From Kocuria marina (GTDB lineage: Bacteria > Actinomycetota > Actinomycetes > Actinomycetales > Micrococcaceae), in NCBI RefSeq assembly GCF_000786655.1, contig NZ_JROM01000016.1:372001-436000 (forward strand): a stretch of 64,000 nt of DNA, read 5' to 3'. The position numbers were made by a program, and so were the translations under genes. The notes below the pieces were generated by a model. It was not told the origin of the DNA and ran no database searches. It saw nothing but the letters and a program-made list of their open reading frames with translations. Of the stretch, positions 11,012 through 21,096 are shown in pieces (position 1 is the stretch's first letter; the number at the start of each line of letters is the position of its first letter).

Positions 11012-13075
11012 TCAGTCGAGCAGTTCGCCCGTCTCGGTGTCCACAGCGGGCTCCCGGGCCTCGGTGCCGCCCCCGAGGGTCTGCGCGACCTTGGTGGCCA
11101 ACGCGGGCCCGAAGCCCTTGACCTCGAGGATCTCCTCCGCGGTGGCGGCGCGCAGTTTCTTGACCGAGCCGAAGTGCTTGAGCAGGGCCTTCTGCTTGGC
11201 CGGGCCCAGCCCAGGCACGTCGTCGAGCGCGGAGACCGTCATGGCTTTGGAGCGCTTCTGCCGGTGGAACGTGATCGCGAAACGATGGGCCTCGTCGCGC
11301 ACGCGCTGCATGAGGAACAACCCTTCCGAGGCGCGGGGCAGGATGACCGGGAACTCGTCGTCGGGCACCCACACCTCTTCGAGCCGCTTGGCCAGACCCA
11401 CCACGTGGACGTCGTCCACGCCGAGGTCGTCCAGGGCGCGCTGGGCCGCCGCGACCTGGGGCGGGCCGCCGTCCACGATCACGAGATTGGGGGGATACGC
11501 GAAGGCGCGCGCGGGCGCGTCGTCGGTGTCCGGGGCCACCTCCCCGCTGTGCATGCCCTTCTCCGCGGCGCGGCGCTGCTGTTCGAGGTGGCGGGAGAAC
11601 CGGCGGTGGATGACGTCGTACATGGACGCGGTGTCGTCCCGTGCGGCGTCGCCAGTGATCGAGAACTTGCGGTACTCCGACTTGCGCGGCAGACCGTCCT
11701 CGAATACGACCATGGACGCGACCACGTTGGTGCCCTGAACGTGGGAGATGTCGTAGCACTCGATGCGCATGAGGGCGTCCGGGAGGTCCAGGGCCTCCTG
11801 CAACTGCTGCAGGGACGCCGAGCGCGTGGTCAGGTCTCCCGCGCGGCGGGACTTGTGCAGGGCCAGCGCCTGGCGCGCGTTCTCCGCGACGGTCTCGAGC
11901 AGCTGCGCCTTGTCACCGCGCTGGGGCCGTTGGATGGCCACCTGGGAACCGCGCAGCTCACTGAGCCAGTTGCGCAGCTCGTCCGCCTCGTCCGGTTCCG
12001 CGGACACGTACACCGTGCGCGGGATCGTGTCCTGGCGGTACGCGAGCTCGGACGTGCGGCGGTGCTTGGCGACCACGTCCGTGCTCCCGCCCGCGGTCTG
12101 TTTCCTGAGGGCCGACGGCGCGGGGGCCAGTTCCGATTGCGCCTCGCCGTAGACCTGTTGCAGCAGGTGGGTCATGAGCTGGGCGGTCGTGACATCCTCG
12201 ACCTTCTCGGTGATCCACCCGCGCTGACCGCGGATCCGGCCGCCGCGCACGTAGAACACCTGGACCGCGGCCTCGAGCTCGTCCTCGGCGATCGCGAAGA
12301 AGTCCGCGTCCGTGGTGTCCGCGAGCACCACCGTGTTGCGCTCGAAAGCCCGCTCGAGCGCGCCGACGTCGTCGCGGCGTGCCGCAGCGGTCTCGAAGTC
12401 CATACGCTCGGCGGCCTCGTTCATTTGCCGCGTGAGCTCCCGGATGTACGGCTTGGCGTGTCCGGCCATGAAGCGGCACAGGTCGTCGGCGAGCCGGCGG
12501 TGGTCCTCGCGGGAGATCTCCCCCACGCACGGCGCCGAGCACTTGTCGATGTAACCCAGCAGGCACGGCCGGCCACTGCGCTCGGCGCGCTGGAACACAC
12601 CCTTGGTGCACGTGCGCACGGGGAAGACCCGCAACAGGGCGTCCAGGGTGTCCCGGATGGCCCACGCCTGGGAGTAGGGACCGAAGTAGCGGTTGCCCGG
12701 TTTCTTCTCCCCGCGCGTGACCATGGCCCGTGGGACGTCCTCGGACATGGTCACCGCCAGGTACGGGTAGGACTTGTCGTCCCGGTAGGCGATGTTGAAC
12801 CGGGGCGCGAACTCCTTGATCCACGTGTACTCGAGCTGCAGGGACTCGAACTCCGAGCCCACCACGGTCCACTGCACCGCCGCGGCCGTGGTGACCATGG
12901 TGCGCGTCTTGGGCGCCAGCTGGTGCAGCGGCGCGAAGTAGGAGGAGAGCCGGTTGCGCAGGTTCTTGGCCTTGCCCACGTAGATCACGCGGCCGTGTTC
13001 GTCCCGGAACCGGTAGACGCCCGGATTGGTGGGGATGTCCTGCCGGGCCGGCTTGTAGCTCGCCGGATCAGCCAC
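11012..13075 (-). CDS. uvrC: Excinuclease ABC subunit C
   Basis: 687 residues. UvrC makes both incisions in nucleotide excision repair. Domains in order: GIY-YIG nuclease ([20 protein letters not shown], about residues 17-60), a cysteine cluster typical of UvrC ([15 protein letters not shown]), the UVR motif that binds UvrB (~215-250), the RNase-H-like second nuclease ([14 protein letters not shown]; later VIVDGGPPQ), and C-terminal helix-hairpin-helix repeats. Its start overlaps the upstream acyltransferase by 8 bp. uvrA lies in the same direction two genes upstream. Confidence 0.97.
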   Translation of the reverse strand: MADPASYKPARQDIPTNPGVYRFRDEHGRVIYVGKAKNLRNRLSSYFAPLHQLAPKTRTMVTTAAAVQWTVVGSEFESLQLEYTWIKEFAPRFNIAYRDDKSYPYLAVTMSEDVPRAMVTRGEKKPGNRYFGPYSQAWAIRDTLDALLRVFPVRTCTKGVFQRAERSGRPCLLGYIDKCSAPCVGEISREDHRRLADDLCRFMAGHAKPYIRELTRQMNEAAERMDFETAAARRDDVGALERAFERNTVVLADTTDADFFAIAEDELEAAVQVFYVRGGRIRGQRGWITEKVEDVTTAQLMTHLLQQVYGEAQSELAPAPSALRKQTAGGSTDVVAKHRRTSELAYRQDTIPRTVYVSAEPDEADELRNWLSELRGSQVAIQRPQRGDKAQLLETVAENARQALALHKSRRAGDLTTRSASLQQLQEALDLPDALMRIECYDISHVQGTNVVASMVVFEDGLPRKSEYRKFSITGDAARDDTASMYDVIHRRFSRHLEQQRRAAEKGMHSGEVAPDTDDAPARAFAYPPNLVIVDGGPPQVAAAQRALDDLGVDDVHVVGLAKRLEEVWVPDDEFPVILPRASEGLFLMQRVRDEAHRFAITFHRQKRSKAMTVSALDDVPGLGPAKQKALLKHFGSVKKLRAATAEEILEVKGFGPALATKVAQTLGGGTEAREPAVDTETGELLD

Positions 13076-13757
13076 GCCCGGCGTCCCTCTGCGCGGACGG
13101 GGACACGTTGTACACGTCCTTGCGCGGTTGCCCGGACAGTCCCGCGATCGTGGTCATGATCTGCTCCACGTGGGCCTTGCGCAGCTTGCCCGTCTGGTGA
13201 CCCCCGGACTCCGGTGTGGGGATGGGCTCCCCCACGTGCATCTCGAACTTGGCGGGGCGGATCATGGTGGCCCCGGGCGGTTGCAGCCGCTGGGTGCCGA
13301 TCAGCCCCACGGGCACCACCGGGGCGCCCGTGACGTAGGCCAGGTAGGCCACGCCGGAGTGACCGCGGTACAGGTAGCCGTCCCGAGAGCGCGTGCCCTC
13401 CGGGTAGATCCCGAACACGTTGCCCTGCTTGAGGTGTTCCACGGCGGGATCCAGGGCCGCCACGGACTCGCTCTGCTGACCGCGGGTCACGGGGATGATG
13501 TCGATGAACTCGAAGGCCTCGCGCATGAGCTTGCCCTTGATCCCGGGGCTGTTGACGTACTCCGCCTTGGCGATGAACTTGACCCGGCGGGGCATGAACG
13601 CGGAGATGATGACCGAGTCCAGGAAGGACAGGTGGTTGGACGCGATGATCACGGGGCCGTCCTGCGGGAGGTTCTCCAGACCCGTGATCACGGGACGACA
13701 CAGCAGCCGCAGGGCGCGCGCCACCGAGGCCTTGGTCAGGTCGTATTTCGTGATCAC
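13068..13757 (-). CDS. 1-acyl-sn-glycerol-3-phosphate acyltransferase family protein
   Basis: 229 residues. Members of the PlsC family esterify lysophosphatidate at the membrane. The acceptor motif NHLSFLDS (HX4D), the phosphate-binding [10 protein letters not shown], and [10 protein letters not shown] are present. The GTG start (13757) has GGGGAG before it. It overlaps uvrC by 8 bp and follows a HAD phosphatase by 10 bp, so it is probably co-transcribed with the excision repair genes. The acyl acceptor cannot be told from sequence. Confidence 0.88.
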   Translation of the reverse strand: MITKYDLTKASVARALRLLCRPVITGLENLPQDGPVIIASNHLSFLDSVIISAFMPRRVKFIAKAEYVNSPGIKGKLMREAFEFIDIIPVTRGQQSESVAALDPAVEHLKQGNVFGIYPEGTRSRDGYLYRGHSGVAYLAYVTGAPVVPVGLIGTQRLQPPGATMIRPAKFEMHVGEPIPTPESGGHQTGKLRKAHVEQIMTTIAGLSGQPRKDVYNVSPSAQRDAGRG

Positions 13758-13768
13758 TGCTGGCTCCC

Positions 13769-14458
13769 CTACCGGTCCGTATATTGCTGGAGCAAGTGTG
13801 CCAAATCCCCGGGCTCACGAGCGACAGCGGCACACACGTCCTGCAGTTCACCGGGCTGCGCGAAGCCCCACCCCGCGCCGAGGCAGTCGATGCCGTGGCT
13901 GCGGGCGCCGTCGGCGTCGTAGCTGCGGTCCCCGATCATCACGGTGCGTGCGGGGTCCGGGGGCAGCGCGCCCATGCGCCGCAGTGCTTCCCCGATGATC
14001 GCGGGCTTGTCGTGCAGGCGCCCGGACCCACCGCCGGGCTGCGCGAGATCGTCCGCGGCGCCGCTCACGGTCTCGAAGTACTCGTCCAGCCCGAAACGCG
14101 ACACGACCTCCACGGCGATGTGTTCGGGCTTCTGAGTGGCCACGGCCTGACGCACGCCGCGCTCGCGCAGCGCCCCCAGCACCTCACGGACACCCGGGTA
14201 GACACGCGAGCGGTCCAGGCCCTCCGCGAGGTACCCAGCGCGGTACACCGAGACGACCTCCGCGATCCGGTCCTCGGGGACGTCCGTGAACCGGCGTAGG
14301 GACTCCCCGATCGGCGGTCCCACGAAGCGCCCGAGGTTCTCGGGCACCGTGAAGCCGCACGAGCGCAGGGCGTCGGCGATCCCGTCCGTGATCGCCCCGG
14401 CGGGATCCAGGACCGTGCCGTCCAGGTCCCACAGGACGATGGCGCTTTGGACGCTCAT
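13769..14458 (-). CDS. HAD-superfamily phosphatase, phosphoglycolate-phosphatase-like
   Basis: 229 residues. HAD motif I is [10 protein letters not shown], motif II is VATQKPE (Thr), and motifs III/IV are [10 protein letters not shown] and [13 protein letters not shown]. The cap between motifs I and II is of the Gph/PpaX subclass. These enzymes remove phosphate from phosphoglycolate, pyrophosphate or similar small substrates. Its ATG overlaps the uvrA stop (ATGA, 4 bp), so it is coupled to uvrA. 2-Phosphoglycolate can arise from DNA strand-break repair, which would fit the neighbourhood, but that link is an inference. Confidence 0.85.
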   Translation of the reverse strand: MSVQSAIVLWDLDGTVLDPAGAITDGIADALRSCGFTVPENLGRFVGPPIGESLRRFTDVPEDRIAEVVSVYRAGYLAEGLDRSRVYPGVREVLGALRERGVRQAVATQKPEHIAVEVVSRFGLDEYFETVSGAADDLAQPGGGSGRLHDKPAIIGEALRRMGALPPDPARTVMIGDRSYDADGARSHGIDCLGAGWGFAQPGELQDVCAAVAREPGDLAHLLQQYTDR

Positions 14459-17400
14459 GCCCGGTCCCCCACCGCGGTCCCGGCGCGTTGCCGGTTCTCC
14501 TGCGCCTCGTCGGCCGGTTCCCCGTCATCCGGGGCGTCCGCACCGTCCCCGGTGCTGCTCGGGTCTGCAACGTCCCCCGGGCCCGCGGCGTCGCCAGCAC
14601 TCGCGGTGCCGTCCGCGTCGGTGCGGTGGGCGGCCTCCCGGGCGGCGGAGTGTTCCAGCACCTCGCGCAGGAACTGCCCCGTGAAGCTGTCCTTGTTGCG
14701 TGCGACCTGCTCCGGGGTGCCCTGTGCCACGACCGTGCCACCGCCGGAACCCCCGTTGGGGCCCAGGTCCACGATCCAGTCCGCCGACTTCACGACGTCC
14801 AGGTTGTGCTCGATGGTCATGACGCTGTTGCCCTTGTCGACCAGGCTCTGCAGCACCATGAGCAGCTTCCGGATGTCCTCGAAGTGCAAACCCGTGGTGG
14901 GTTCGTCCAGGACGTAGATCGTGCGCCCGTTGGAACGCTTCTGCAGTTCCGCGGCGAGCTTGACGCGCTGCGCCTCACCGCCGGAGAGCGTGGTGGCGGG
15001 CTGGCCCAGCCGCACGTACCCGAGGCCCACCTCCACGAGCGTGGTGAGGTAGCGCGCGATCGCGGTGAACGGCGCGAAGAACTCCGCCGCCTCCTCGATG
15101 GGCATGTCCAGGACCTCGGCGATGTTCTTGCCTTTGTAGTGCACCTCGAGGGTCTCGCGGTTGTAGCGCGCACCCTTGCACACCTCGCACGGGACGTAGA
15201 CGTCCGGCAGGAAGTTCATCTCGATCTTCAGCGTCCCGTCACCCGAGCACGCCTCGCAGCGCCCGCCCTTGACGTTGAACGAGAACCGGCCCTGCTGGTA
15301 GCCGCGGACCTTGGCCTCCTGGGTCTCCGCGAACAGCTTGCGGATCCGGTCGAACACGCCCGTGTACGTGGCCGGGTTGGAGCGCGGGGTGCGCCCGATG
15401 GGGCTCTGGTCCACGTGCACGACCTTGTCCAGGTGCTCGAGCCCGTCGATGCGCTTGTGACGCCCGGGCACCTGCTTGGCGCCGTTGAGCTGATTGGCCA
15501 GGCTCGTGTAGAGGATGTCGTTGACGAGCGTGGACTTCCCGGAACCGGACACGCCCGTGACCGCCACGAAGACCCCCAGCGGGAAGTCCACCGTGAGGTT
15601 CTGCAGGTTGTTCTCCCGCGCGCCCACGACCGTGAGCTGGCGCTTCTTGTCCACGGGACGCCGCTTCGCGGGGACCTCGATCAGCTTGCGCCCGGTGAGG
15701 TAGTCGGCCGTGATCGACCGGCGGTTCTCGAGCAGCTGGTCGTAGGTCCCGGAGTGGACCACGTCACCGCCGTGCACGCCCGCTCCCGGACCCACGTCCA
15801 CGATCCAGTCGGCCTCACGCATGGTGTCTTCGTCGTGCTCGACCACGATGAGGGTGTTGCCCATGTCCCGCAGCCGCAGCAGGGTGTCGATGAGCCGGCG
15901 GTTGTCGCGCTGGTGTAACCCGATGGACGGCTCATCCAGGACGTAGAGCACGCCCACGAGCCCCGCACCGATCTGGGTGGCGAGCCGGATGCGTTGCGCC
16001 TCCCCACCCGACAACGTGGCCGCGGCCCGTTCCAGGTTGAGGTAGTCCAGCCCGACGTCGATCAGGAACGTCAGGCGCGCGATGATCTCCTTGAGCACCT
16101 GATCACCGATCTTTGCCTCGCGGGTGTCCAGGTCCAGCTGCTGGAAGAACGCGAGGGAATCGCGCATGGGCAGGCGGGTGGCCTCGGCGATGTTCTTCCC
16201 GCCCACGGTGACCCCGAGGATCGTGGGATTCAGCCGCGCTCCCCCGCACTCGGGGCACGCCACCTGGCGCATGTACTGCTCGTAGCGGTCCTTGGCGTGA
16301 TCGGACTCGGTCTCCTCGTGCTTGCGCTTGATGTAACCGAACACACCCTCGAAGCCCTGCGTGTACCGGCGCTCGCGACCCCACCGGTTGCGGTAGGCCA
16401 CGGTGACCTTGTAGTCCTTGCCGTGCAGGATGGCCTTGCGTGCCTTGGTCGGCAGGCCCTTCCACGGGGTCACGAGGTCGAATCCGGCCTCCTCCCCGAG
16501 TCCGGCGAGCAGCCGGTTCCAGTAGTCGCTCGTGGCCTTGCCCAGGGACCACGGGGCGATGGCGCCCTCCACGAGGGACAGGTCCGGGTTGGGCACCACG
16601 AGGTCCTCGTCCACCTCGAGGCGCGAACCGATGCCGTCGCACTCGGGGCACGCACCGAACGGGGCGTTGAACGAGAACGAGCGCGGTTCGATCTCGTCCG
16701 TCTGCAGTTCGTGCTCGTTGGGGCACGCGAGGTTCTCGGAGAACGTGCGGCGGGTCTCGTGCCACGGGGACTGCTCGCCCTCGCGGGTCACGAGCTCGAT
16801 GACCACGCGTCCGTCCGCGAGGTTCAGGGCGGTCTCGACCGAGTCGGTGAGCCGCTGCCGGGCGTCCGGCTTGGCGGTGAGGCGGTCCACGACCACGTCG
16901 ATCGTGTGCTTGTACTGCTTCTTGAGCTTGGGCGCGTTCTCGAGCTGGACGGTCTCGCCGTCCACGACGGCGCGCGCGTACCCCTGGGTGCTCAGCTGCT
17001 GGAACAGGTCCTGGAATTCGCCCTTGCGGCCCTTGACCACGGGGGCGAGCACCATAAACCGAGTGCGCTCGGGCAGCTCGAGCAGCTGGTCAACGATCTG
17101 CTGTGCCGTCTGCTTGGTGATGGGCTCACCGCACACCGGGCAGTGCGGGTGGCCGATCCGTGCCCACAACAGACGCATGTAGTCGTAGATCTCGGTGATC
17201 GTGCCCACCGTGGAGCGCGGGTTGCGCGAGGTGGACTTCTGGTCGATGGACACCGCCGGGGACAGCCCCTCGATGAAGTCCACGTCCGGCTTGTCCACGC
17301 GGCCCAGGAACATCCGGGCGTAGGAGGACAGCGACTCCACGTAGCGGCGCTGACCCTCGGCGAAGATGGTGTCGAAGGCCAGGGAGGACTTCCCGGACCC

Positions 17401-17640
17401 GGACAATCCCGTGAACACGACCATGGAATCGCGGGGGATGGTCAGATCCACGTTCTTGAGGTTGTGCTCGCGGGCACCCTGCACCACGATCTCGGTCAGG
17501 TCCGAGACACCGGAGGCGCGGGTGCGCGGGGCACGGTCGTGGGCCACTCGTTCCGCGAGCACGGAGCTCGACGGACGGTCACTGGGGGTTCGGCGGGTTT
17601 GCTCAGACACGGCAGTCACTCTATTACCAGGGGCCGACAC
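14455..17640 (-). CDS. uvrA: Excinuclease ABC subunit A
   Basis: About 1061 residues, slightly longer than the usual ~950 because of an N-terminal extension and a long acidic C-terminal tail. UvrA is the damage-sensing ATPase of nucleotide excision repair. It has two ABC cassettes: Walker [10 protein letters not shown] in the first and GVSGSGKST in the second, signature LSGGEAQR twice. Zinc-binding cysteines include CPVCGEP and [10 protein letters not shown]. Several in-frame GTGs (17640, 17619, 17610, and one near residue 45) could be the start; none has a strong ribosome binding site. I see no mycobacterial-type LexA box upstream. Confidence 0.96.
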   Translation of the reverse strand: MSAPGNRVTAVSEQTRRTPSDRPSSSVLAERVAHDRAPRTRASGVSDLTEIVVQGAREHNLKNVDLTIPRDSMVVFTGLSGSGKSSLAFDTIFAEGQRRYVESLSSYARMFLGRVDKPDVDFIEGLSPAVSIDQKSTSRNPRSTVGTITEIYDYMRLLWARIGHPHCPVCGEPITKQTAQQIVDQLLELPERTRFMVLAPVVKGRKGEFQDLFQQLSTQGYARAVVDGETVQLENAPKLKKQYKHTIDVVVDRLTAKPDARQRLTDSVETALNLADGRVVIELVTREGEQSPWHETRRTFSENLACPNEHELQTDEIEPRSFSFNAPFGACPECDGIGSRLEVDEDLVVPNPDLSLVEGAIAPWSLGKATSDYWNRLLAGLGEEAGFDLVTPWKGLPTKARKAILHGKDYKVTVAYRNRWGRERRYTQGFEGVFGYIKRKHEETESDHAKDRYEQYMRQVACPECGGARLNPTILGVTVGGKNIAEATRLPMRDSLAFFQQLDLDTREAKIGDQVLKEIIARLTFLIDVGLDYLNLERAAATLSGGEAQRIRLATQIGAGLVGVLYVLDEPSIGLHQRDNRRLIDTLLRLRDMGNTLIVVEHDEDTMREADWIVDVGPGAGVHGGDVVHSGTYDQLLENRRSITADYLTGRKLIEVPAKRRPVDKKRQLTVVGARENNLQNLTVDFPLGVFVAVTGVSGSGKSTLVNDILYTSLANQLNGAKQVPGRHKRIDGLEHLDKVVHVDQSPIGRTPRSNPATYTGVFDRIRKLFAETQEAKVRGYQQGRFSFNVKGGRCEACSGDGTLKIEMNFLPDVYVPCEVCKGARYNRETLEVHYKGKNIAEVLDMPIEEAAEFFAPFTAIARYLTTLVEVGLGYVRLGQPATTLSGGEAQRVKLAAELQKRSNGRTIYVLDEPTTGLHFEDIRKLLMVLQSLVDKGNSVMTIEHNLDVVKSADWIVDLGPNGGSGGGTVVAQGTPEQVARNKDSFTGQFLREVLEHSAAREAAHRTDADGTASAGDAAGPGDVADPSSTGDGADAPDDGEPADEAQENRQRAGTAVGDRA

Positions 17641-17762
17641 GACGAGCGGGTCCGGGGACGAATCAGCGCAGCGCGCAATGCGACCTCCCGGCCGGATCGT
17701 GCGCTGCGCCGTCGTCCGTCATGTCCCCTACGAGCGGGAGAGCCGCCCGGCAGCGGGGCACC

Positions 17763-19571
17763 CTACTCGGCCCGGTGCCTCGGGTGGGGATGCGGGTGCG
17801 CGGTACCCGCGACGTCGGGCTCGACCGGTGCGGCGTGTGCCCCGCGGGCCGAACGCGCCGTCTCCTCGGCGCGCTCGCCGTGGGAGCGCCGCAGCCCGGA
17901 GGCCTTGGGATCGACCACGGGCAGCTCACCGGTCTCCGCGTGCTGCATGCGCAGCCCGGCCGCTTCCACGGGGTTGACGCGCTTGGTGACCATGGTGATC
18001 TCACCCGTCTCCGGGTCCACCTCCGCGACGTCCACCGTGGTGCGCAGCGGCACCTCCTTCATGAGCAGCACGCACACCAGGGTCACCAGCGACGCGATCC
18101 CGGCCACGAGGAACAGCAGCCCGGTCCCGGTCCCGTACGCCTCACGAATGGCCTCGAGCACGGCCGGCGGCAGCCCCGCGAGGTCGATCGACGCAGCGTC
18201 GGGCGTCTGGTGGGCATCCAGACCGTGGTCCGCGGCGAACCGGGACATCTCGCTCGAGAGGTGGCGCGTGAGCAGCGCCCCGAACAGGGACACCGCCACC
18301 GCACCACCCACGGTGCGGAAGAACGCGACCGCGGAGGACGCGGAGCCCATGTCCTTCAGGCCCACGGTGTTCTGCACGGCGAGCACGAGGTTCTGGTTCA
18401 GCGTGCCCACGCCCAGACCCACGAGGCAGATGAAGATGCCCACGAGCCACGCGGGCGTCGTGTGGGTCAGCTGGGACGCCAGGAACAGACCGATCGCGAG
18501 GATCACCGCGCCCACGATCAACACCCGCTTCCACCGGCCGAAGCGCGTGATGAGCTGGCCCGCGATCATGGAACCCAGGAACGATCCCACGACCTGCGGG
18601 AGCATGAGCAGCCCGGACTCGGTGGGGGTGTAGCCCTGGCCCAACTGGAAGTACTGGCCCAGGTACGTCGTGGACGCGAACATGGCGGCACCCGTGGCGA
18701 TCGCCGCGATAATCGCGAGCACGGTGGTGCGCTCGGTGACCACGTGCAGGGGCATGGTCGGTTCGCTCGCGCGCCGTTCCACCAGGATGAACGCCACGGT
18801 GCTGAGCACGCCCACCGCGATCAGCAGGATGGACTCCCACGAGCCCCAGTCGAAGAGCTTGCCCGCGAAGGACACCCACAACAGCAGGGAGGACGTGGCC
18901 ACCGCGAGCAGGGCCATGCCCAGGAAGTCCACCTTGGGCGCCGTCTCACGCGTGGTCTCGGGCAGGTGCAGCGTGCGCACAATCAGCACGGCCGCGAGGA
19001 TCGACAGCGGCACGGGGATCAGGAAGCACCAGCGCCACCCGAACGCGTCCACGATCAGCCCGCCCAACAGCGGGCCCACGGACGTGGCCACGGCCATGAC
19101 CGCGCCCATGTACCCGGCGTACCGGCCGCGCTCGCGCGGCGGGATGATCGTGCCCAGGATCGTCTGGGCCAGCGCCATCAGGCCGCCCATGCCCACGCCC
19201 TGGATCACGCGGGCCACCACGAGCATGATGATGGACCCCGCGAGACCCGCGGCGGCGGAACCGATCACGAAGATCGCGATGGCCATGAGCAGCAGCTTCT
19301 TCTTGTCGAAGAGGTCCGCCAGCTTGCCCCACACGGGGGTCGTGACGGCATTGGCCAGCAGGGTGCCGGTGACCGTCCAGGACAGTGCCGTCTGGTCCCC
19401 GCCCAGGTCCGCCATGATGACGGGCAGAGCCGTGCCGATGATGGTCAGGGTGACCATGGCCATGAAGAACGCGGCCAGGATGCCGGTCAACGCCCGCAGG
19501 ACGTCCCGGTGCTCCTGGTCGCTCGTTCGCGTAGCACGCGCCTTGCCGCGCGTGTCCTGGGCTGCCGTCAC
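17763..19571 (-). CDS. DHA2-family (14-TM) MFS multidrug exporter
   Basis: 602 residues. An EmrB/QacA-type drug/proton antiporter of the cell membrane. Fourteen hydrophobic segments can be traced between residues ~30 and ~515. Motif A is WGKLADLFDKKK, and motif C lies around GPLLGGLIVDAFGWRW. A cytosolic C-terminal tail follows, rich in Pro and His (…AHPHPHPRH…), unusual and possibly just low complexity. The GTG start overlaps the marR stop (GTGA), so exporter and regulator form one operon. Substrates cannot be predicted. Confidence 0.92.
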   Translation of the reverse strand: MTAAQDTRGKARATRTSDQEHRDVLRALTGILAAFFMAMVTLTIIGTALPVIMADLGGDQTALSWTVTGTLLANAVTTPVWGKLADLFDKKKLLLMAIAIFVIGSAAAGLAGSIIMLVVARVIQGVGMGGLMALAQTILGTIIPPRERGRYAGYMGAVMAVATSVGPLLGGLIVDAFGWRWCFLIPVPLSILAAVLIVRTLHLPETTRETAPKVDFLGMALLAVATSSLLLWVSFAGKLFDWGSWESILLIAVGVLSTVAFILVERRASEPTMPLHVVTERTTVLAIIAAIATGAAMFASTTYLGQYFQLGQGYTPTESGLLMLPQVVGSFLGSMIAGQLITRFGRWKRVLIVGAVILAIGLFLASQLTHTTPAWLVGIFICLVGLGVGTLNQNLVLAVQNTVGLKDMGSASSAVAFFRTVGGAVAVSLFGALLTRHLSSEMSRFAADHGLDAHQTPDAASIDLAGLPPAVLEAIREAYGTGTGLLFLVAGIASLVTLVCVLLMKEVPLRTTVDVAEVDPETGEITMVTKRVNPVEAAGLRMQHAETGELPVVDPKASGLRRSHGERAEETARSARGAHAAPVEPDVAGTAHPHPHPRHRAE

Positions 19572-20119
19572 GGGCTGTTCTCCTTTCCGCGACCGGGGTC
19601 ACCGGGCGCCGTGGGGTGCGGGGATCCGGGCTGCGCCCCGGGTTCCGGCGCGGTCGTGGCCGCCGTGACCCGGGACATGCCCAGTGATGTCAGGAAGAGT
19701 TCGGTGAGCCGGTTGAGGTCCGAGCGCGTGCGTTCGGCCTCGTCCTCGCCCAGGTCGCCCAGGCGGGCGACGAGGGTCTCGGCGTCCGCGCGCAGGTTCG
19801 CCTCGAGGGCCTTGCGACCCTCGGGGGTGATCTCCACGATCTGCGCGCGTCCGTCCTCGAGGTCCCGGGTGCGGGTCACGTACCCGAAGTGTTCGAGGGC
19901 GCTCAGGTGCCGGCTCATCCCCGAGGCCCCGAGGCCGGACTCGGCCACGATGTCCTTGGCCCGGCGTCCGGGCACGCACGCGAGATAGCTCAGGATGTTG
20001 GTGTGCACCATGGACAGTTCCCGGTGCAGCGCCGCTGCCTTGAGCACCTTGCGGGTCACGCGTTGCAGCTCGAACAAGTCGCGTACGAGCTCCTCGGCGG
20101 TCGCGTGTGACACGCCCAT
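19568..20119 (-). CDS. MarR-family transcriptional regulator
   Basis: 183 residues from ATG 20119; GTG 20113 is an alternative with slightly better spacing to the GGGGGAG upstream. The winged helix is visible: RRAKDIVAESGLGASGMS as recognition region, then LSALEHFGYVTRTRDLEDG as wing. MarR proteins usually repress an adjacent exporter and release DNA on ligand binding. It is translationally coupled to the DHA2 exporter. The frame is open further to an ATG at 20305, directly beside a palindrome, but the extra 62 residues are Arg/Pro/Thr-rich and unlikely to be protein. Confidence 0.88.
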   Translation of the reverse strand: MGVSHATAEELVRDLFELQRVTRKVLKAAALHRELSMVHTNILSYLACVPGRRAKDIVAESGLGASGMSRHLSALEHFGYVTRTRDLEDGRAQIVEITPEGRKALEANLRADAETLVARLGDLGEDEAERTRSDLNRLTELFLTSLGMSRVTAATTAPEPGAQPGSPHPTAPGDPGRGKENSP

Positions 20120-20306
20120 CCACTCCCCCGTTCCTCGGGTGCCGGGGGTGCGCCTTCCATGACCGGTGCGGGCCGAGTCAGTGCGTACTCGCACGGCGAT
20201 GGGCCCATGTGCGCGTTTCGTCGCGCTCGGTCCGGCGCTCGCGCGTTCCGGCGGACGACGCCGCTCGGTCGGGAGATCGCGTCGCTCACGCACCCCGCAG
20301 CTCATT

Positions 20307-20325
20307 TATTTGCTTCGCGCAACTA
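20307..20325. promoter_or_regulatory. Candidate MarR operator (near-palindrome) in marR promoter region
   Basis: TATTTGC - TTCGC - GCAACTA forms a 19-bp inverted repeat (6 of 7 arm positions match) inside a sharp AT-rich island. TATATA next to it (20325-20330) could be part of a minus-strand -10 region. The location between the divergent marR and hydrolase genes fits an autoregulatory operator. The rest of 20120-20439 is GC-rich with no gene I can support. Confidence 0.5.
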
Positions 20326-20426
20326 TATATCCGTCCGGCACGGGAGTCCATCCCCCGGGCGTGTCGTCTCCACCACAGGGTGCGTGGACGCGCGGGCGCG
20401 TATTAGCCCGGCGTGACTCGGCGGCC

Positions 20427-20432
20427 TAGAAT
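20427..20432 (+). promoter_or_regulatory. -10 box of a leaderless-type promoter for the MBL-fold hydrolase
   Basis: TAGAAT ends 7 nt before the ATG at 20440, and no Shine-Dalgarno sequence lies between. This is the spacing expected when transcription begins at the start codon itself, common in actinobacteria. Confidence 0.6.
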
Positions 20433-20439
20433 CGTGGGC

Positions 20440-21096
20440 ATGATCGCTACCCAGACCGAGATCACGGAACTCGCCGACATCACCATCCGCCGCATTTCGG
20501 TGAGCGAGATGGACAACAACGTGTACCTCCTCACCTCCAAGGAGCACGGCACGCAGGTGCTCATCGACGCCGCGGACGACGCCCGCGCCATCGCCGGTCT
20601 CGTGGCCGCCGGGTCCGGGGACTGCTCAGACTGGGGGAACCTGCAGTTGATCATCACGACCCACTCGCACTGGGACCACGTGCGCGCGCTGGAGTCCGTG
20701 GCCTCGCATTCGGAGGCCATGACGGCGTGCGGTGCCGCGGACGAGAACGACATCTCGGTGCCCATGGACATCACGTTCGAGAACGGGGACACCGCCGAAC
20801 TCGACGGTTTCGAGCTGGACATCATCGAGCTGCGCGGGCACACCCCAGGCTCCATCGCGGTGGTGTACCGGGACCCGTCCGGGCCCGCCCACATCTTCTC
20901 GGGTGACTCCCTCTTCCCCGGCGGTCTCGGCAAGACGAACTCCCCCGATGACTTCCAGCAGCTCTACCAGGACGTCACCGAGCGGATCTTCGACGAGTTC
21001 CCGGACGACACCGTGATCCACCCGGGCCACGGTGTCCCCACGACCCTGGGCGCCGAACGCCCGCACCTGCAGGAGTGGAAAGAACGCGGCTGGTGA
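20440..21096 (+). CDS. Metallo-beta-lactamase-fold hydrolase (glyoxalase II-like)
   Basis: 218 residues. The metal-binding motif THSHWDH is present, followed by GHTPGS, IFSGDSLFPGGLG and the C-terminal IHPGHG, giving the two-metal hydrolase core. Such enzymes hydrolyse thioesters or related bonds; the substrate is unknown. The frame starts earlier at 20413, but ATG 20440 is preferred because TAGAAT sits 7 nt ahead of it. The stop overlaps the next gene's GTG (GTGA), suggesting co-translation with the carrier downstream. Confidence 0.87.
   Translation: MIATQTEITELADITIRRISVSEMDNNVYLLTSKEHGTQVLIDAADDARAIAGLVAAGSGDCSDWGNLQLIITTHSHWDHVRALESVASHSEAMTACGAADENDISVPMDITFENGDTAELDGFELDIIELRGHTPGSIAVVYRDPSGPAHIFSGDSLFPGGLGKTNSPDDFQQLYQDVTERIFDEFPDDTVIHPGHGVPTTLGAERPHLQEWKERGW

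Noticed and set aside
11174-13159. 661-codon plus-strand frame opposite uvrC
   Set aside because: Shadow of uvrC caused by GC-rich third positions; no family resemblance.
17641-17762. SOS (LexA) box search upstream of uvrA, also upstream of uvrB
   Set aside because: No TCGAAC-N4-GTTCGA-like sequence found by eye. A 9-bp inverted repeat GCGCAGCGC/GCGCTGCGC with a 26-nt loop is present but too loose to call.
20120-20305. N-terminal extension of the MarR gene to ATG 20305
   Set aside because: The added residues are Arg/Pro/Thr-rich, out of family, and the MarR fold starts at the ATG or GTG near 20119. Leaderless translation from 20305 cannot be fully excluded.
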